Assembly: GCA_002471195.1 (NCBI GenBank)
Contig: DKPN01000051.1
Coordinates: forward strand, 1-5,061
DNA: 5,061 nucleotides
Direction: 5' to 3'
DNA from: Bacteroides sp. UBA7333
GTDB taxonomy: Bacteria > Bacteroidota > Bacteroidia > Bacteroidales > Bacteroidaceae
Shown here: one piece after another, positions 1 to 4,264 of the stretch
How the letters are laid out: the number at the start of each line of letters is the position of its first letter
Numbering within the stretch: the first letter of the stretch is position 1
The notes under the pieces: model-generated
Seen by the model: the letters and a program-made list of their open reading frames with translations, nothing else
What the model was told of the DNA's origin: nothing
Databases searched by the model: none
Program-made: the position numbers and the translations under genes

Positions 1-157
1 ATAAATCTCTTTGCCCTGTGTTTGTGTCAATAAATTGGCGCCTAACCTCTCGGATAATTTGGTATAAGCAACGTTTCTCGATAACATTAAAGTCGTATCG
101 AGATTGTGTTAAGGCATTTGCTTGAGCTAATACTACTTGTTTTCGTTCTTCAGTCAT
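1..157 (-). CDS. repA: N-terminal part (residues 1-52 and one base) of the Rep_3 initiator, joined to 5061-4265
   Basis: Translating the minus strand from the ATG at 157 gives a start MTEERKQVVLAQANALTQSR followed by YDFNVIEKRCLYQIIREVRR. This is the usual opening of Bacteroidetes Rep_3 initiators, where a Q-A-N-x-L-T-x-S/A-R-Y segment leads into the first winged helix. There are 157 bases here and 8 bases between 5061 and the internal ATG at 5053, 165 in total, so the frame is exactly kept (55 codons). The codons across the junction read L-F-D-N-M with no stop. The start is supported by a TAnnTTTG box at 182-189 placed about 25 bp upstream. I saw no strong Shine-Dalgarno sequence, which is normal for Bacteroidetes. 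The only assumption is that the window is circular; the in-frame join makes that very likely. Confidence 0.92.
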   Translation of the reverse strand, partial: MTEERKQVVLAQANALTQSRYDFNVIEKRCLYQIIREVRRQFIDTNTGQRDL

Positions 158-181
158 GATATTTCTAAATTATGGTTTGTG

Positions 182-189
182 CAAATATA
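182..189 (-). promoter_or_regulatory. Candidate -7 promoter box for rep (TATATTTG)
   Basis: Read on the minus strand, bases 189 to 182 are TATATTTG, an exact match to the Bacteroides -7 consensus TAnnTTTG. A start of transcription near 178 would give a leader of about 20 bases before the rep ATG at 157. No good TTTG -33 box is visible at the usual distance. The inverted repeat at 190-228 occupies the place where the -33 region would lie, as expected for a repressed promoter. Confidence 0.55.
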
Positions 190-228
190 ATTAATTGCGA
201 CTAATATAACAGGATAGTCGTAATTAAT
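190..228. promoter_or_regulatory. Inverted repeat of iteron half-sites, likely Rep autorepression operator
   Basis: Two 14-bp arms (190-203, ATTAATTGCGACTA, and 215-228, TAGTCGTAATTAAT) are inverted with one mismatch and an 11-bp spacer. The arm read in the other direction contains GTCGCAAT, which is also the core of the three iterons at 252-314. In well-studied Rep_3 plasmids such as F and pPS10, Rep monomers bind direct iterons and Rep dimers bind an inverted version over the rep promoter to repress it. Position next to the rep -7 box fits that arrangement. The regulatory role is inferred from the family. Confidence 0.7.
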
Positions 229-251
229 CCGTCGTAGATCGCCCTAAAAAA

Positions 252-314
252 CGGAAAAAGGTCGCAATAGGTCGGAAAAAGGTCGCAATAGGTCGGAAAA
301 AGGTCGCAATAGGG
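252..314. repeat. Three tandem 21-bp iterons (replication origin)
   Basis: Three head-to-tail 21-bp units lie at 252-272, 273-293 and 294-314. Each begins CGGAAAAAGG and continues TCGCAATAGG; copies 1 and 2 are identical and copy 3 differs only in its last base (G for T). A weaker GATCGC at 238-243 may be a decayed half-unit. The array is 95 bp upstream of the rep start and shares GTCGCAAT with the inverted operator at 190-228. A 21-bp period is two helical turns, typical of Rep_3 iterons, so this is the most likely Rep binding array of the origin. Confidence 0.88.
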
Positions 315-316
315 TT

Positions 317-347
317 CTTGAAACCCTTTATACATCAGGGTTTCAAG
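317..347. repeat. Perfect 11-bp inverted repeat next to the iterons
   Basis: CTTGAAACCCT (317-327) is perfectly inverted as AGGGTTTCAAG (337-347) around a 9-base spacer. It starts 3 bp after the last iteron. It could be part of the origin, a host-factor or Rep-associated site, or a hairpin. There is no T-run on either side, so it does not look like a terminator. Confidence 0.6.
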
Positions 348-358
348 GGTGCTGAAAA

Positions 359-391
359 AGTTACTCAAAAGTTACTCAAAATTACTCTTAG
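359..391. repeat. 11-bp direct repeats AGTTACTCAAA (two exact, one decayed)
   Basis: AGTTACTCAAA occurs at 359-369 and again directly at 370-380, followed by a partial copy ATTACTCTTAG at 381-391. The period is close to one helical turn, so the copies face the same side of DNA. They lie in AT-rich sequence beyond the iterons, where the melting region of a Rep_3 origin is often found. A melting or protein-binding role is inferred. Confidence 0.55.
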
Positions 392-419
392 TAAAATGTG
401 ACCCCAAAATGAGCAAAAA

Positions 420-436
420 TCACTTTGTATAAGTGA
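420..436. repeat. Short hairpin, 6-bp stem
   Basis: TCACTT (420-425) and AAGTGA (431-436) are inverted around TGTAT. It is short and could be chance; it marks the far edge of the origin-proximal repeats. Confidence 0.3.
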
Positions 437-519
437 CAATAAGGTGTATTTTTCCTATCTCCTAGTTTTGTCTAATTTTTCAATTTTTGTGTACAGGAAA
501 AATACGATTTCAAAAATAC

Positions 520-544
520 AGGGGGCCAGCCCCCTAATACCCCC
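520..544. other. GC-rich hairpin followed by TAATACCCCC: candidate second oriT or nick site
   Basis: AGGGGG (520-525) and CCCCCT (530-535) form a 6-bp stem around CCAG, and the DNA continues as AATACCCCCGAGG. A G/C hairpin with a short conserved tail in AT-rich DNA is the usual look of a relaxase or rolling-circle nick site. It lies more than 1.1 kb from the btgA-btgB genes, whose own oriT is more likely just upstream of btgA, so this one could be used by a relaxase supplied in trans, or be a leading- or lagging-strand signal. The nick site is not proven by sequence alone. Confidence 0.4.
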
Positions 545-591
545 GAGGTTTTACGCTTTCGCCTTTGTCGGAAGATTGTGGGATAGAGTTG

Positions 592-623
592 GGCTTTTTG
601 AAGGCTTTTTGAAGGCTTTTGTT
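592..623. repeat. Tandem 11-bp repeats GGCTTTTTGAA
   Basis: GGCTTTTTGAA lies at 592-602 and 603-613, with a third partial copy GGCTTTTGTT at 614-623. They follow the GC hairpin at 520-535 by about 57 bp. The 11-bp period suggests phased protein binding or bent T-tract DNA, which would fit an accessory site of a transfer origin. The plus-strand reading frame that crosses this stretch (444-668) is not considered a gene. Confidence 0.5.
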
Positions 624-671
624 ACCTTGATTGAATCATTGGTTGTTTTTTTGCTTAAAACGCTGTGATCA

Positions 672-704
672 CTCTTTAAATAGCCTAAAACAACGATTAA
701 AGAG
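672..704. repeat. 8-bp inverted repeat
   Basis: CTCTTTAA (672-679) is perfectly inverted as TTAAAGAG (697-704) with a 17-base spacer. No T-run follows. Its role is unknown; it may be part of the non-coding replication and transfer region. Confidence 0.35.
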
Positions 705-762
705 ATTGCATTAAGGTGTAAGATTTAAAAGGAACATATATTGCCCCCTCTTTGAGTATATC

Positions 763-809
763 GTAAACAAAGCCCCCCGACTCAGAAGCAGTATTTTGGT
801 CGGGGGGCT
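763..809 (-). terminator. GC-rich hairpin, terminator-like on the minus strand
   Basis: AGCCCCCCGAC (771-781) pairs perfectly with GTCGGGGGGCT (799-809), an 11-bp stem with a 17-base loop. On the minus strand the stem is followed by TTGTTTACG; on the plus strand it is followed by CAAAAT with no T-run, so minus-strand termination is favoured. It lies downstream of the strong terminator at 904-943 and may be a backup for the small RNA locus, or an independent structure. Confidence 0.45.
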
Positions 810-903
810 CAAAATAATGGAAAGAACAAGGCTAACAACAAATACCCCCATTCGTATCGCTACGTTTTTTTAGGAGTGTCTAAATGTTTTTATATGGAGT
901 TTG

Positions 904-943
904 AAAAAAAAAGCGCACAATTCAATGAAGAACGTGCGCTTTT
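904..943 (-). terminator. Strong intrinsic terminator of the minus-strand small RNA
   Basis: AAAAGCGCAC (909-918) and GTGCGCTTTT (934-943) make a 10-bp stem with a 15-base loop. On the minus strand it ends in a run of nine Ts (912-904). On the plus strand only four Ts follow, so it works best for minus-strand transcripts but may act in both directions. Confidence 0.8.
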
Positions 944-1041
944 AAAATAACGAAAAACGACTTTAGCCAGTAATCTTCCGCATAAAGGACAGCCCGGCGC
1001 TCGAGTTGCTCCTCAGCATTGCTCTATCCTCCGTTCTGCAG
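904..1041 (-). ncRNA. Candidate structured small RNA, about 138 nt, unassigned family
   Basis: The minus strand has all parts of a small RNA gene: a TATCTTTG promoter box at 1052-1045, a probable start near 1041, a folded body and a terminator with nine Ts. The body folds as a long helix: CUUCUGCA (1044-1037) with UGCGGAAG (982-975), partly cut off if transcription starts at 1041, then GGAGGAUAG (1032-1024) with CUGUCCUUU (992-984). The top can form GCUGAG/CUCGAGC with one bulge. Several pairs are G-U on this strand and would be C-A mismatches on the other, which supports the minus strand as the transcribed one. No open frame of useful length or gene lies opposite, so antisense control of a neighbour is not evident. 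I do not recognise a known RNA family. Possible roles are copy-number control or a trans-acting regulator, both unproven. Confidence 0.55.
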
Positions 1042-1044
1042 AAG

Positions 1045-1052
1045 CAAAGATA
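1045..1052 (-). promoter_or_regulatory. Candidate -7 promoter box (TATCTTTG) of the small RNA
   Basis: On the minus strand, 1052 to 1045 read TATCTTTG, an exact TAnnTTTG match. Transcription would start near 1041. A TTTG lies upstream at 1068-1065, but only 12 bases away instead of about 19-20, so the -33 box is not convincing. Confidence 0.5.
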
Positions 1053-1074
1053 GTATTGTTTTTGCAAACAATAC
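1053..1074. promoter_or_regulatory. Perfect 9-bp inverted repeat over the small RNA promoter, likely operator
   Basis: GTATTGTTT (1053-1061) and AAACAATAC (1066-1074) are perfectly inverted around TTGC. The repeat directly abuts the -7 box and fills the -10 to -33 space, the classic place for a repressor. The binding protein is unknown. It shares ACAAT with the CAATTG sites near btgA, but not their full core. Confidence 0.55.
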
Positions 1075-1377
1075 GTTAGCTAAGGGTTAGTATTTGGGTT
1101 TTCTTTTTCGATACAGGTAAAAGCGTAAAAGCCAGATCGATCAGAAAAATGAAACTAGATAAACCTCGCGATCTATCTAGCTCCTTATTCTCATAAATAG
1201 AATCTGTAATGAATCGCTCAATGATTCAACCTAAACCTTTTTAAAGCCAACTAATAACACTAATAAAACTTCGCATGTAACCACTGAAATATTATATAAA
1301 TAAGAGGGGTGTTTTGTATCAATTGTAACATGTTTTTGGCTAGATTTTTTAGGCTTATTTCTCAGTGTCAAAATAAT
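1075..1377. other. AT-rich non-coding stretch with little recognisable
   Basis: No reading frame of note was found on either strand. It holds a palindrome GATCGATC (1135-1142), a 7-bp inverted repeat CTAGATA (1155-1161) with TATCTAG (1174-1180), a 6-bp hairpin TGAATC/GATTCA (1210-1228), and one isolated CAATTG (1320-1325). None of these points to a function on its own. Confidence 0.5.
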
Positions 1378-1445
1378 CTCCTGTTCTTTGGTGTTTCGAC
1401 CAAAGGGAGTTTATTTTTTGACTGATAAAATCAGGCTTAAAAAAT
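1378..1445. repeat. Two consecutive hairpins upstream of the mob region
   Basis: CTTTGGT (1386-1392) and ACCAAAG (1399-1405) form a 7-bp stem around GTTTCG, extendable by CTCC/GGAG across a bulge. It is followed by ATTTTTT (1413-1419) with AAAAAAT (1439-1445), enclosing CTGAT-AAA-ATCAG (1422-1434). They lead directly into the larger hairpin at 1446-1486 and may be part of the transfer origin or of a structured btgA leader. Confidence 0.45.
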
Positions 1446-1486
1446 AGCAAGAGGAAACGGGGCAAAGCCCTGTTTATCCACTTGCT
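1446..1486. other. Large imperfect hairpin upstream of btgA, candidate oriT
   Basis: The core AAACGGGGC (1455-1463) pairs with GCCCTGTTT (1467-1475) around AAA, with one G-T pair. After a two-base bulge GG/CC pairs continue, then AGCAAG (1446-1451) with CTTGCT (1481-1486), about 17 pairs in 41 bases. A hairpin with TTATCC on its 3' side, 170 bp before the mob genes, resembles the layout of MOBP-type transfer origins (hairpin then an ATCC-containing nick region). That likeness is inference; the nick cannot be placed from sequence alone. Confidence 0.5.
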
Positions 1487-1518
1487 CTACGAGGTAAACA
1501 TCTATAAATCAGAACATT

Positions 1519-1647
1519 GTAAAACAATTGCGCAATTGTTGAGCAATTGCATAGTTTTATAACTATCAATATATCAGTGAATTAATATATGAAAATGCAA
1601 TTGTTTTACTACTTTAGTAGTATTGAATAAACACTAAAAACAATTGC
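1519..1647. promoter_or_regulatory. CAATTG palindrome cluster: likely BtgA binding region, oriT and operator
   Basis: Five CAATTG cores lie at 1525, 1533, 1544, 1598 and 1641. They include a perfect 18-bp palindrome AACAATTGCGCAATTGTT (1523-1540), GCAATTGC (1543-1550), and a 13-bp inverted repeat GTAAAACAATTGC (1519-1531) with its complement at 1597-1609. AAAACAATTGC returns directly at 1637-1647, ending 5 bases before the btgA ATG. Two more stems are present: ATAGTT/AACTAT (1551-1566) and TACTAC/GTAGTA (1608-1623). BtgA of pBFTM10 is known to bind its oriT region, and its relative here has a ribbon-helix-helix-like start, so this cluster is the natural target for both oriT assembly and autoregulation. 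That assignment is inferred. Confidence 0.65.
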
Positions 1648-1652
1648 CCTGA

Positions 1653-2201
1653 ATGGATATAAAAAAGACAACATCTGTGACTATAGACAGAGAAACAGCG
1701 TCTCAAATAGATCGTTTATCTACAAGTTTTGGAATGAGTAAAAAAGAGTTTTTAGCCAGCTCTATGGAGTACTTTGAGAAGTACGGAATTAATCCGGGTA
1801 AGCATGACAGTGCGAGCAAGGAAATGAATAAAATAGTCAAGCGTATGGATCAGATCGCAGCGTTGATGAAAGCCCAAGAGAGAGATTTATTCCGGCCCAT
1901 GGTTGAAGCCATGGGCAAGAGTGAAGAACGTATTCGTTATACGATGCAGGATGTCGCCAAGGGTACGGAAGTAAAGAGCGATCTTGTAAAAGTTCTTCAA
2001 GGCTTGAGTTCTATCGGTCGGGATTTGAAAAAGGTTCAGATTACAGAAGAGAAGACACAGCAGGCACTAGAGCGAGGGCTGTGTCGTGAATTTGAACTGC
2101 TCCGGAGTTTTATTGCTTACATCCAAGCTAAGGACGAGAAGAGTCTCTTTGGCAAGAATCTCAATGAGTTGTATACGTCTTTCAAGCAGGAAATCAGATG
2201 A
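1653..2201 (+). CDS. btgA: BfmA/BtgA-family mobilization accessory protein
   Basis: This 182-residue protein matches the BfmA/BtgA mobilization family of Bacteroides plasmids, DNA-binding relaxosome proteins that recognise oriT. Residues 6-13 (TTSVTIDR region) form a beta strand followed by two helices (about 14-24 and 29-43, with GMSKKEFL between), the pattern of a ribbon-helix-helix DNA-binding domain. Residues about 52-145 are charged and heptad-like (KRMDQIAALMKAQERD, KVLQGLSSIGRDLKK), suggesting a coiled coil. The ATG at 1653 is chosen because the conserved strand starts right after it. It follows a CAATTG site by 7 bases, so binding by the protein could block its own expression. The last codons overlap btgB by 4 bp (ATGA), indicating coupled translation. 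The symbol follows the family; orthology to pBFTM10 btgA is probable, not proven. Confidence 0.88.
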   Translation: MDIKKTTSVTIDRETASQIDRLSTSFGMSKKEFLASSMEYFEKYGINPGKHDSASKEMNKIVKRMDQIAALMKAQERDLFRPMVEAMGKSEERIRYTMQDVAKGTEVKSDLVKVLQGLSSIGRDLKKVQITEEKTQQALERGLCREFELLRSFIAYIQAKDEKSLFGKNLNELYTSFKQEIR

Positions 2202-2980
2202 ATATAAAGATTCAAGGCGGAGGCAGTGGTAAGTATGCCAATAAAGGGAGCTGTAAGGGTGTAGCCGGTTATCTGGAGCATGAGGATGTCAAACGAATAA
2301 GTCAGGGGCAGGAGCTGCAGGGCTTCTTTGACCAGGAGCGAAATTTTGTAAGTCGAGCTGAAGTTGAATTTAAGATCGATCATAATAAGGCCAAACTTTG
2401 CTGTGATGATTCAAAGTTTTACATGATAACGGTAAGCCCTTCTCAAGAGGAGCTGGCAAAGCTAGGGGGTACAGAACAGGAGCGTATTGCCGGCTTTAAG
2501 GCTTACATCCGGGAGAATGTAATGCAAAGTTATGCTGAAGGGTTTGGAAAGAATCTAAACCGGGAAAATATCCTCTATTTTGGAAAGATCCACTTAGAGC
2601 GTACAGGGCAATCCGGAGATCAGATGCATGCTCACATTATTGTAAGTAGGAAAGATTTAGACAACCGCCTTAAATTAAGCCCAATGACGAATCACAGAGG
2701 CTCCGGGCGTGGCGCCGTGAAGAGTGGTTTTGAACGAGTGTCGTTTTACGAAAAATGTGAGCAGTCATTTGACAAACGTTTTGGGTATGAAAGAGGTCTC
2801 GAGCAAAGCTTCCAATATCGTAATGCCATAAAGAATGGAGCCTTGGAAGATATCGCAAAGCTGGCAGTTAAGAGTGTCACAAATGAACTGACACGAGCTA
2901 TTCCGGGTCTCGGAATCGTTAAAACAATAAAGACTGTAATCTCCATTACAAAAGGGAAAGATAAAGGGATGAGTTGGTAA
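2198..2980 (+). CDS. btgB: BtgB-like mobilization relaxase (DUF5712-type, HUH motif)
   Basis: This 260-residue protein looks like the relaxase of the btgA-btgB mobilization pair, which nicks oriT and leads the strand into the recipient. The histidine triad is visible: H132 in GKIHLERTG, then H144 and H146 in QMHAHIIVSRKD, matching relaxase motif III. The candidate catalytic tyrosines are Y13 (GSGKYANKG) and Y25 (GVAGYLEHED); motif I of this superfamily lies near the N-terminus. A conserved-looking KLSPMTNHRG (159-168) and a basic, hydrophobic C-terminal end (about 231-257) follow. It is short and has no primase or coupling domain, so it depends on a co-resident conjugative element. Its ATG overlaps the btgA stop, and its TAA is part of the terminator stem. 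I recall this as the DUF5712/BtgB family; the MOB class is not settled here. Confidence 0.85.
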   Translation: MNIKIQGGGSGKYANKGSCKGVAGYLEHEDVKRISQGQELQGFFDQERNFVSRAEVEFKIDHNKAKLCCDDSKFYMITVSPSQEELAKLGGTEQERIAGFKAYIRENVMQSYAEGFGKNLNRENILYFGKIHLERTGQSGDQMHAHIIVSRKDLDNRLKLSPMTNHRGSGRGAVKSGFERVSFYEKCEQSFDKRFGYERGLEQSFQYRNAIKNGALEDIAKLAVKSVTNELTRAIPGLGIVKTIKTVISITKGKDKGMSW

Positions 2981-3024
2981 AAGCAAACCAGAGTCTCCAT
3001 TTAGGAGACTCTGGTTTGCTTTTA
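2978..3024. terminator. Perfect 21-bp-stem bidirectional terminator between convergent genes
   Basis: The left arm (2978-2998, TAAAAGCAAACC then AGAGTCTCC) is perfectly complementary to the right arm (3004-3024), with a 5-base ATTTA loop. Each arm's outer end is A/T rich, giving a U-tract in both directions. The TAA stop of btgB (2978-2980) and the stop of the lipoprotein gene on the other strand (3024-3022) are the two outermost triplets of the stem. Confidence 0.92.
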
Positions 3025-3447
3025 TCGCGCTTCTTTTTTATTCCAATAAGAGTGCGAAACTTTTAATAGGCTATCTGTATTCTGAATTCCTAATGAATCG
3101 ATATAGCGATTTGAAATAGCGAGATCTTTCTGAATTAGATCAAAGTACAGTTCTGGAATACCTAATTCAACCAACTCTCTTTTTGTTAGATTTAAGATTA
3201 ACCTGTTATTTGATGTTGTTATGTGCTGTACAAGAGTTTGCGAGATTAAGTCTGTAAGTTTCTTTTGCTCCGTTGTTTGCAGACTATCTGGAATTAGGTG
3301 TACTAATATCTGCTCTGTTGTTTGCAGACTATCGGAATTAGAGTGAGAGATATCTGACACTTTTTTATTTTTGGCAAGTTGGCAAGAACAAACCAAAATT
3401 CCTAAACAAGAACAAAGGAGGTAAAATACAAATCTTTTCATAATCAA
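3022..3447 (-). CDS. Small putative lipoprotein (141 aa), unknown function
   Basis: Residues 1-22 are a lipoprotein signal peptide: basic MIMKR, a hydrophobic run FVFYLLCSCLGILV, and lipobox VCSC with C22 as the lipidated residue. M3 is an equally good start. After it comes a short Asn/Ser-rich linker with DSLQTTEQ present twice (39-46 and 54-61), the trace of a DNA duplication. Residues 81-119 (NRLILNLTK through YIDSL) align without gaps to residues 56-94 of the upstream lipoprotein, including LN, K, G-I/V-P, aromatic-aromatic-D and a later N and I. It starts 11 bp after that gene's stop, so they form one operon, ending at the shared terminator. I do not recognise the family. An envelope location, facing periplasm or surface, is predicted; no function can be given. 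Confidence 0.75.
   Translation of the reverse strand: MIMKRFVFYLLCSCLGILVCSCQLAKNKKVSDISHSNSDSLQTTEQILVHLIPDSLQTTEQKKLTDLISQTLVQHITTSNNRLILNLTKRELVELGIPELYFDLIQKDLAISNRYIDSLGIQNTDSLLKVSHSYWNKKEAR
3266..3341. repeat. Direct repeat of about 31 bp inside the small lipoprotein gene
   Basis: Bases 3266-3297 and 3311-3341 are near-identical: both start TGCTC, then C or T, then GTTGTTTGCAGACTATC, and end GGAATTAG. Copy 1 has one extra T before GGAATTAG, so the copies differ by one substitution and one single-base indel. The 45-bp offset keeps the DSLQTTEQ frame, while the indel changes the codons before it (SNS against LIP). Confidence 0.85.
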
Positions 3448-3458
3448 TCTAATTTAGT

Positions 3459-4148
3459 TTATGGTCTATTTGAGTCATATCCGCGGTAATAAGCAGATCC
3501 GCCATTAGAATCAGAGGTTTGAAAAGAAGCACCAACATAGTCATTTGAAACATATAGAGGAACGGGTATTTCAACAGTTCCTCCCATAAATCCAACACTT
3601 GTGACACCTCTCCATGTACCAGAAGAGTATGTTTTACATGTGAAAATAGGAGTAAAGGCGGCATTTGCTCGACAAGAAAAAGAGAGACCTTTTGTGCCCA
3701 TTGGTGCCCATAAGGAGTAAACAAAAGCCTCTTCCTGCCCAAACGTTGTTAGAGATCCATAGATGCTCATAGATTTGGTTGTTCCCCATAATAAATCTTT
3801 CTGATGCCCTTTGAGTATTTCGTCTTTGGGGTCAAGAAGTATTAATTCTGTATCCTGGCTATCTTTTAGCTTTTGAATAACGTCATTCGTGTTCTGAACC
3901 TCAATTTTGATGCTATCATAAAATATAGTAGGCACTCCTTCTCTATATGCATTCTCTTTATTAATATTCAACACATATGTATTTCCTTGAAGTTCAAGAT
4001 ACTGAATCAATATGGGATAAGCTTCCTTCTTTGATTTACACATTCTGGCTGGCTGTTCTTCTATTTGTTCAGTTGAACAAGAGAAAAGAAAATATACACC
4101 TAACAAACATAAAATAAGAATAGACCTGTGTTGTGCTGTTTTTTCCAT
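3459..4148 (-). CDS. Putative lipoprotein (229 aa), unknown function
   Basis: The N-terminus has a lipoprotein signal (HRSILILCLLGVYFLFSC) with lipobox LFSC and C24 as the acylated residue, followed by STEQIEEQ, an acidic start that could favour surface export in Bacteroidetes, though it is not a clear export motif. Residues 56-94 (NTYVLNINK, EGVPTIFYDSI, NDVIQKL) are homologous to the downstream lipoprotein. Residues about 125-229 form a separate, Gly/Ser/aromatic-rich region (SSGTWRGVTSVGFMGG, YVSNDYVGASFQ, GGSAYYRGYD) that looks beta-rich and is missing from the smaller protein. C159 and C171 could form a disulfide. The gene is visibly more AT-rich than btgA-btgB, suggesting separate origin. 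It appears to be the plasmid's cargo with its partner. An antibacterial, immunity or adhesion role is possible but nothing in the sequence decides. Confidence 0.78.
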   Translation of the reverse strand: MEKTAQHRSILILCLLGVYFLFSCSTEQIEEQPARMCKSKKEAYPILIQYLELQGNTYVLNINKENAYREGVPTIFYDSIKIEVQNTNDVIQKLKDSQDTELILLDPKDEILKGHQKDLLWGTTKSMSIYGSLTTFGQEEAFVYSLWAPMGTKGLSFSCRANAAFTPIFTCKTYSSGTWRGVTSVGFMGGTVEIPVPLYVSNDYVGASFQTSDSNGGSAYYRGYDSNRP

Positions 4149-4264
4149 AATAGATTGCTTTTAAATATTATTAATTTGCGCAATAAGTGAATAAAGATAT
4201 TAGATTCAAAATAAAAACATATTTTTAACACTTTAAGTCCATAAAAAATTGGTTCCTGCCATTC
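4149..4264. other. AT-rich gap between rep and the lipoprotein operon, with a weak promoter candidate
   Basis: On the minus strand 4199 to 4192 read TATCTTTA, one base off the TAnnTTTG box, placed to start transcription near 4188, about 40 bp before the ATG at 4148. No -33 box and no rep terminator were found. The lipoprotein genes could use this weak promoter or readthrough from rep. Confidence 0.3.

Noticed and set aside
252..314. CRISPR-like array
   Set aside because: The three units are directly tandem with no spacers and lie upstream of a Rep_3 gene, so they are iterons.
444..668. A 74-codon plus-strand frame beginning MYFSYLLVLSNF
   Set aside because: It runs through the GC hairpin at 520-535 and the tandem GGCTTTTTGAA repeats, which explain its sequence; its Leu/Phe-rich composition is that of T-rich DNA, and no family resemblance is visible.
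960..1045. A tRNA gene
   Set aside because: The fold is one long interrupted helix with a small top, without the D, anticodon and T arms or an anticodon loop.
631..1229. An 11-bp inverted pair, TTGAATCATTG at 631-641 and its complement at 1219-1229
   Set aside because: In about 5 kb a few 11-base inverted matches are expected by chance, and neither copy lies in a meaningful place.
1474..1482. DnaA box (TTATCCACT, one base from TTATCCACA)
   Set aside because: It is inside the arm of the 1446-1486 hairpin and over 1 kb from the iterons, so it is more likely part of that structure or chance.
3449..3742. A 97-codon minus-strand frame inside the larger lipoprotein gene
   Set aside because: It overlaps the lipoprotein frame, which has a signal peptide, a homologous partner and proper operon spacing; this frame has none of these.
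3022..4148. A bacteriocin plus immunity pair or a toxin-antitoxin system
   Set aside because: Both products are lipoproteins sharing a domain, and no toxin fold, antitoxin DNA-binding motif or known bacteriocin motif is visible. The idea is possible but unsupported.
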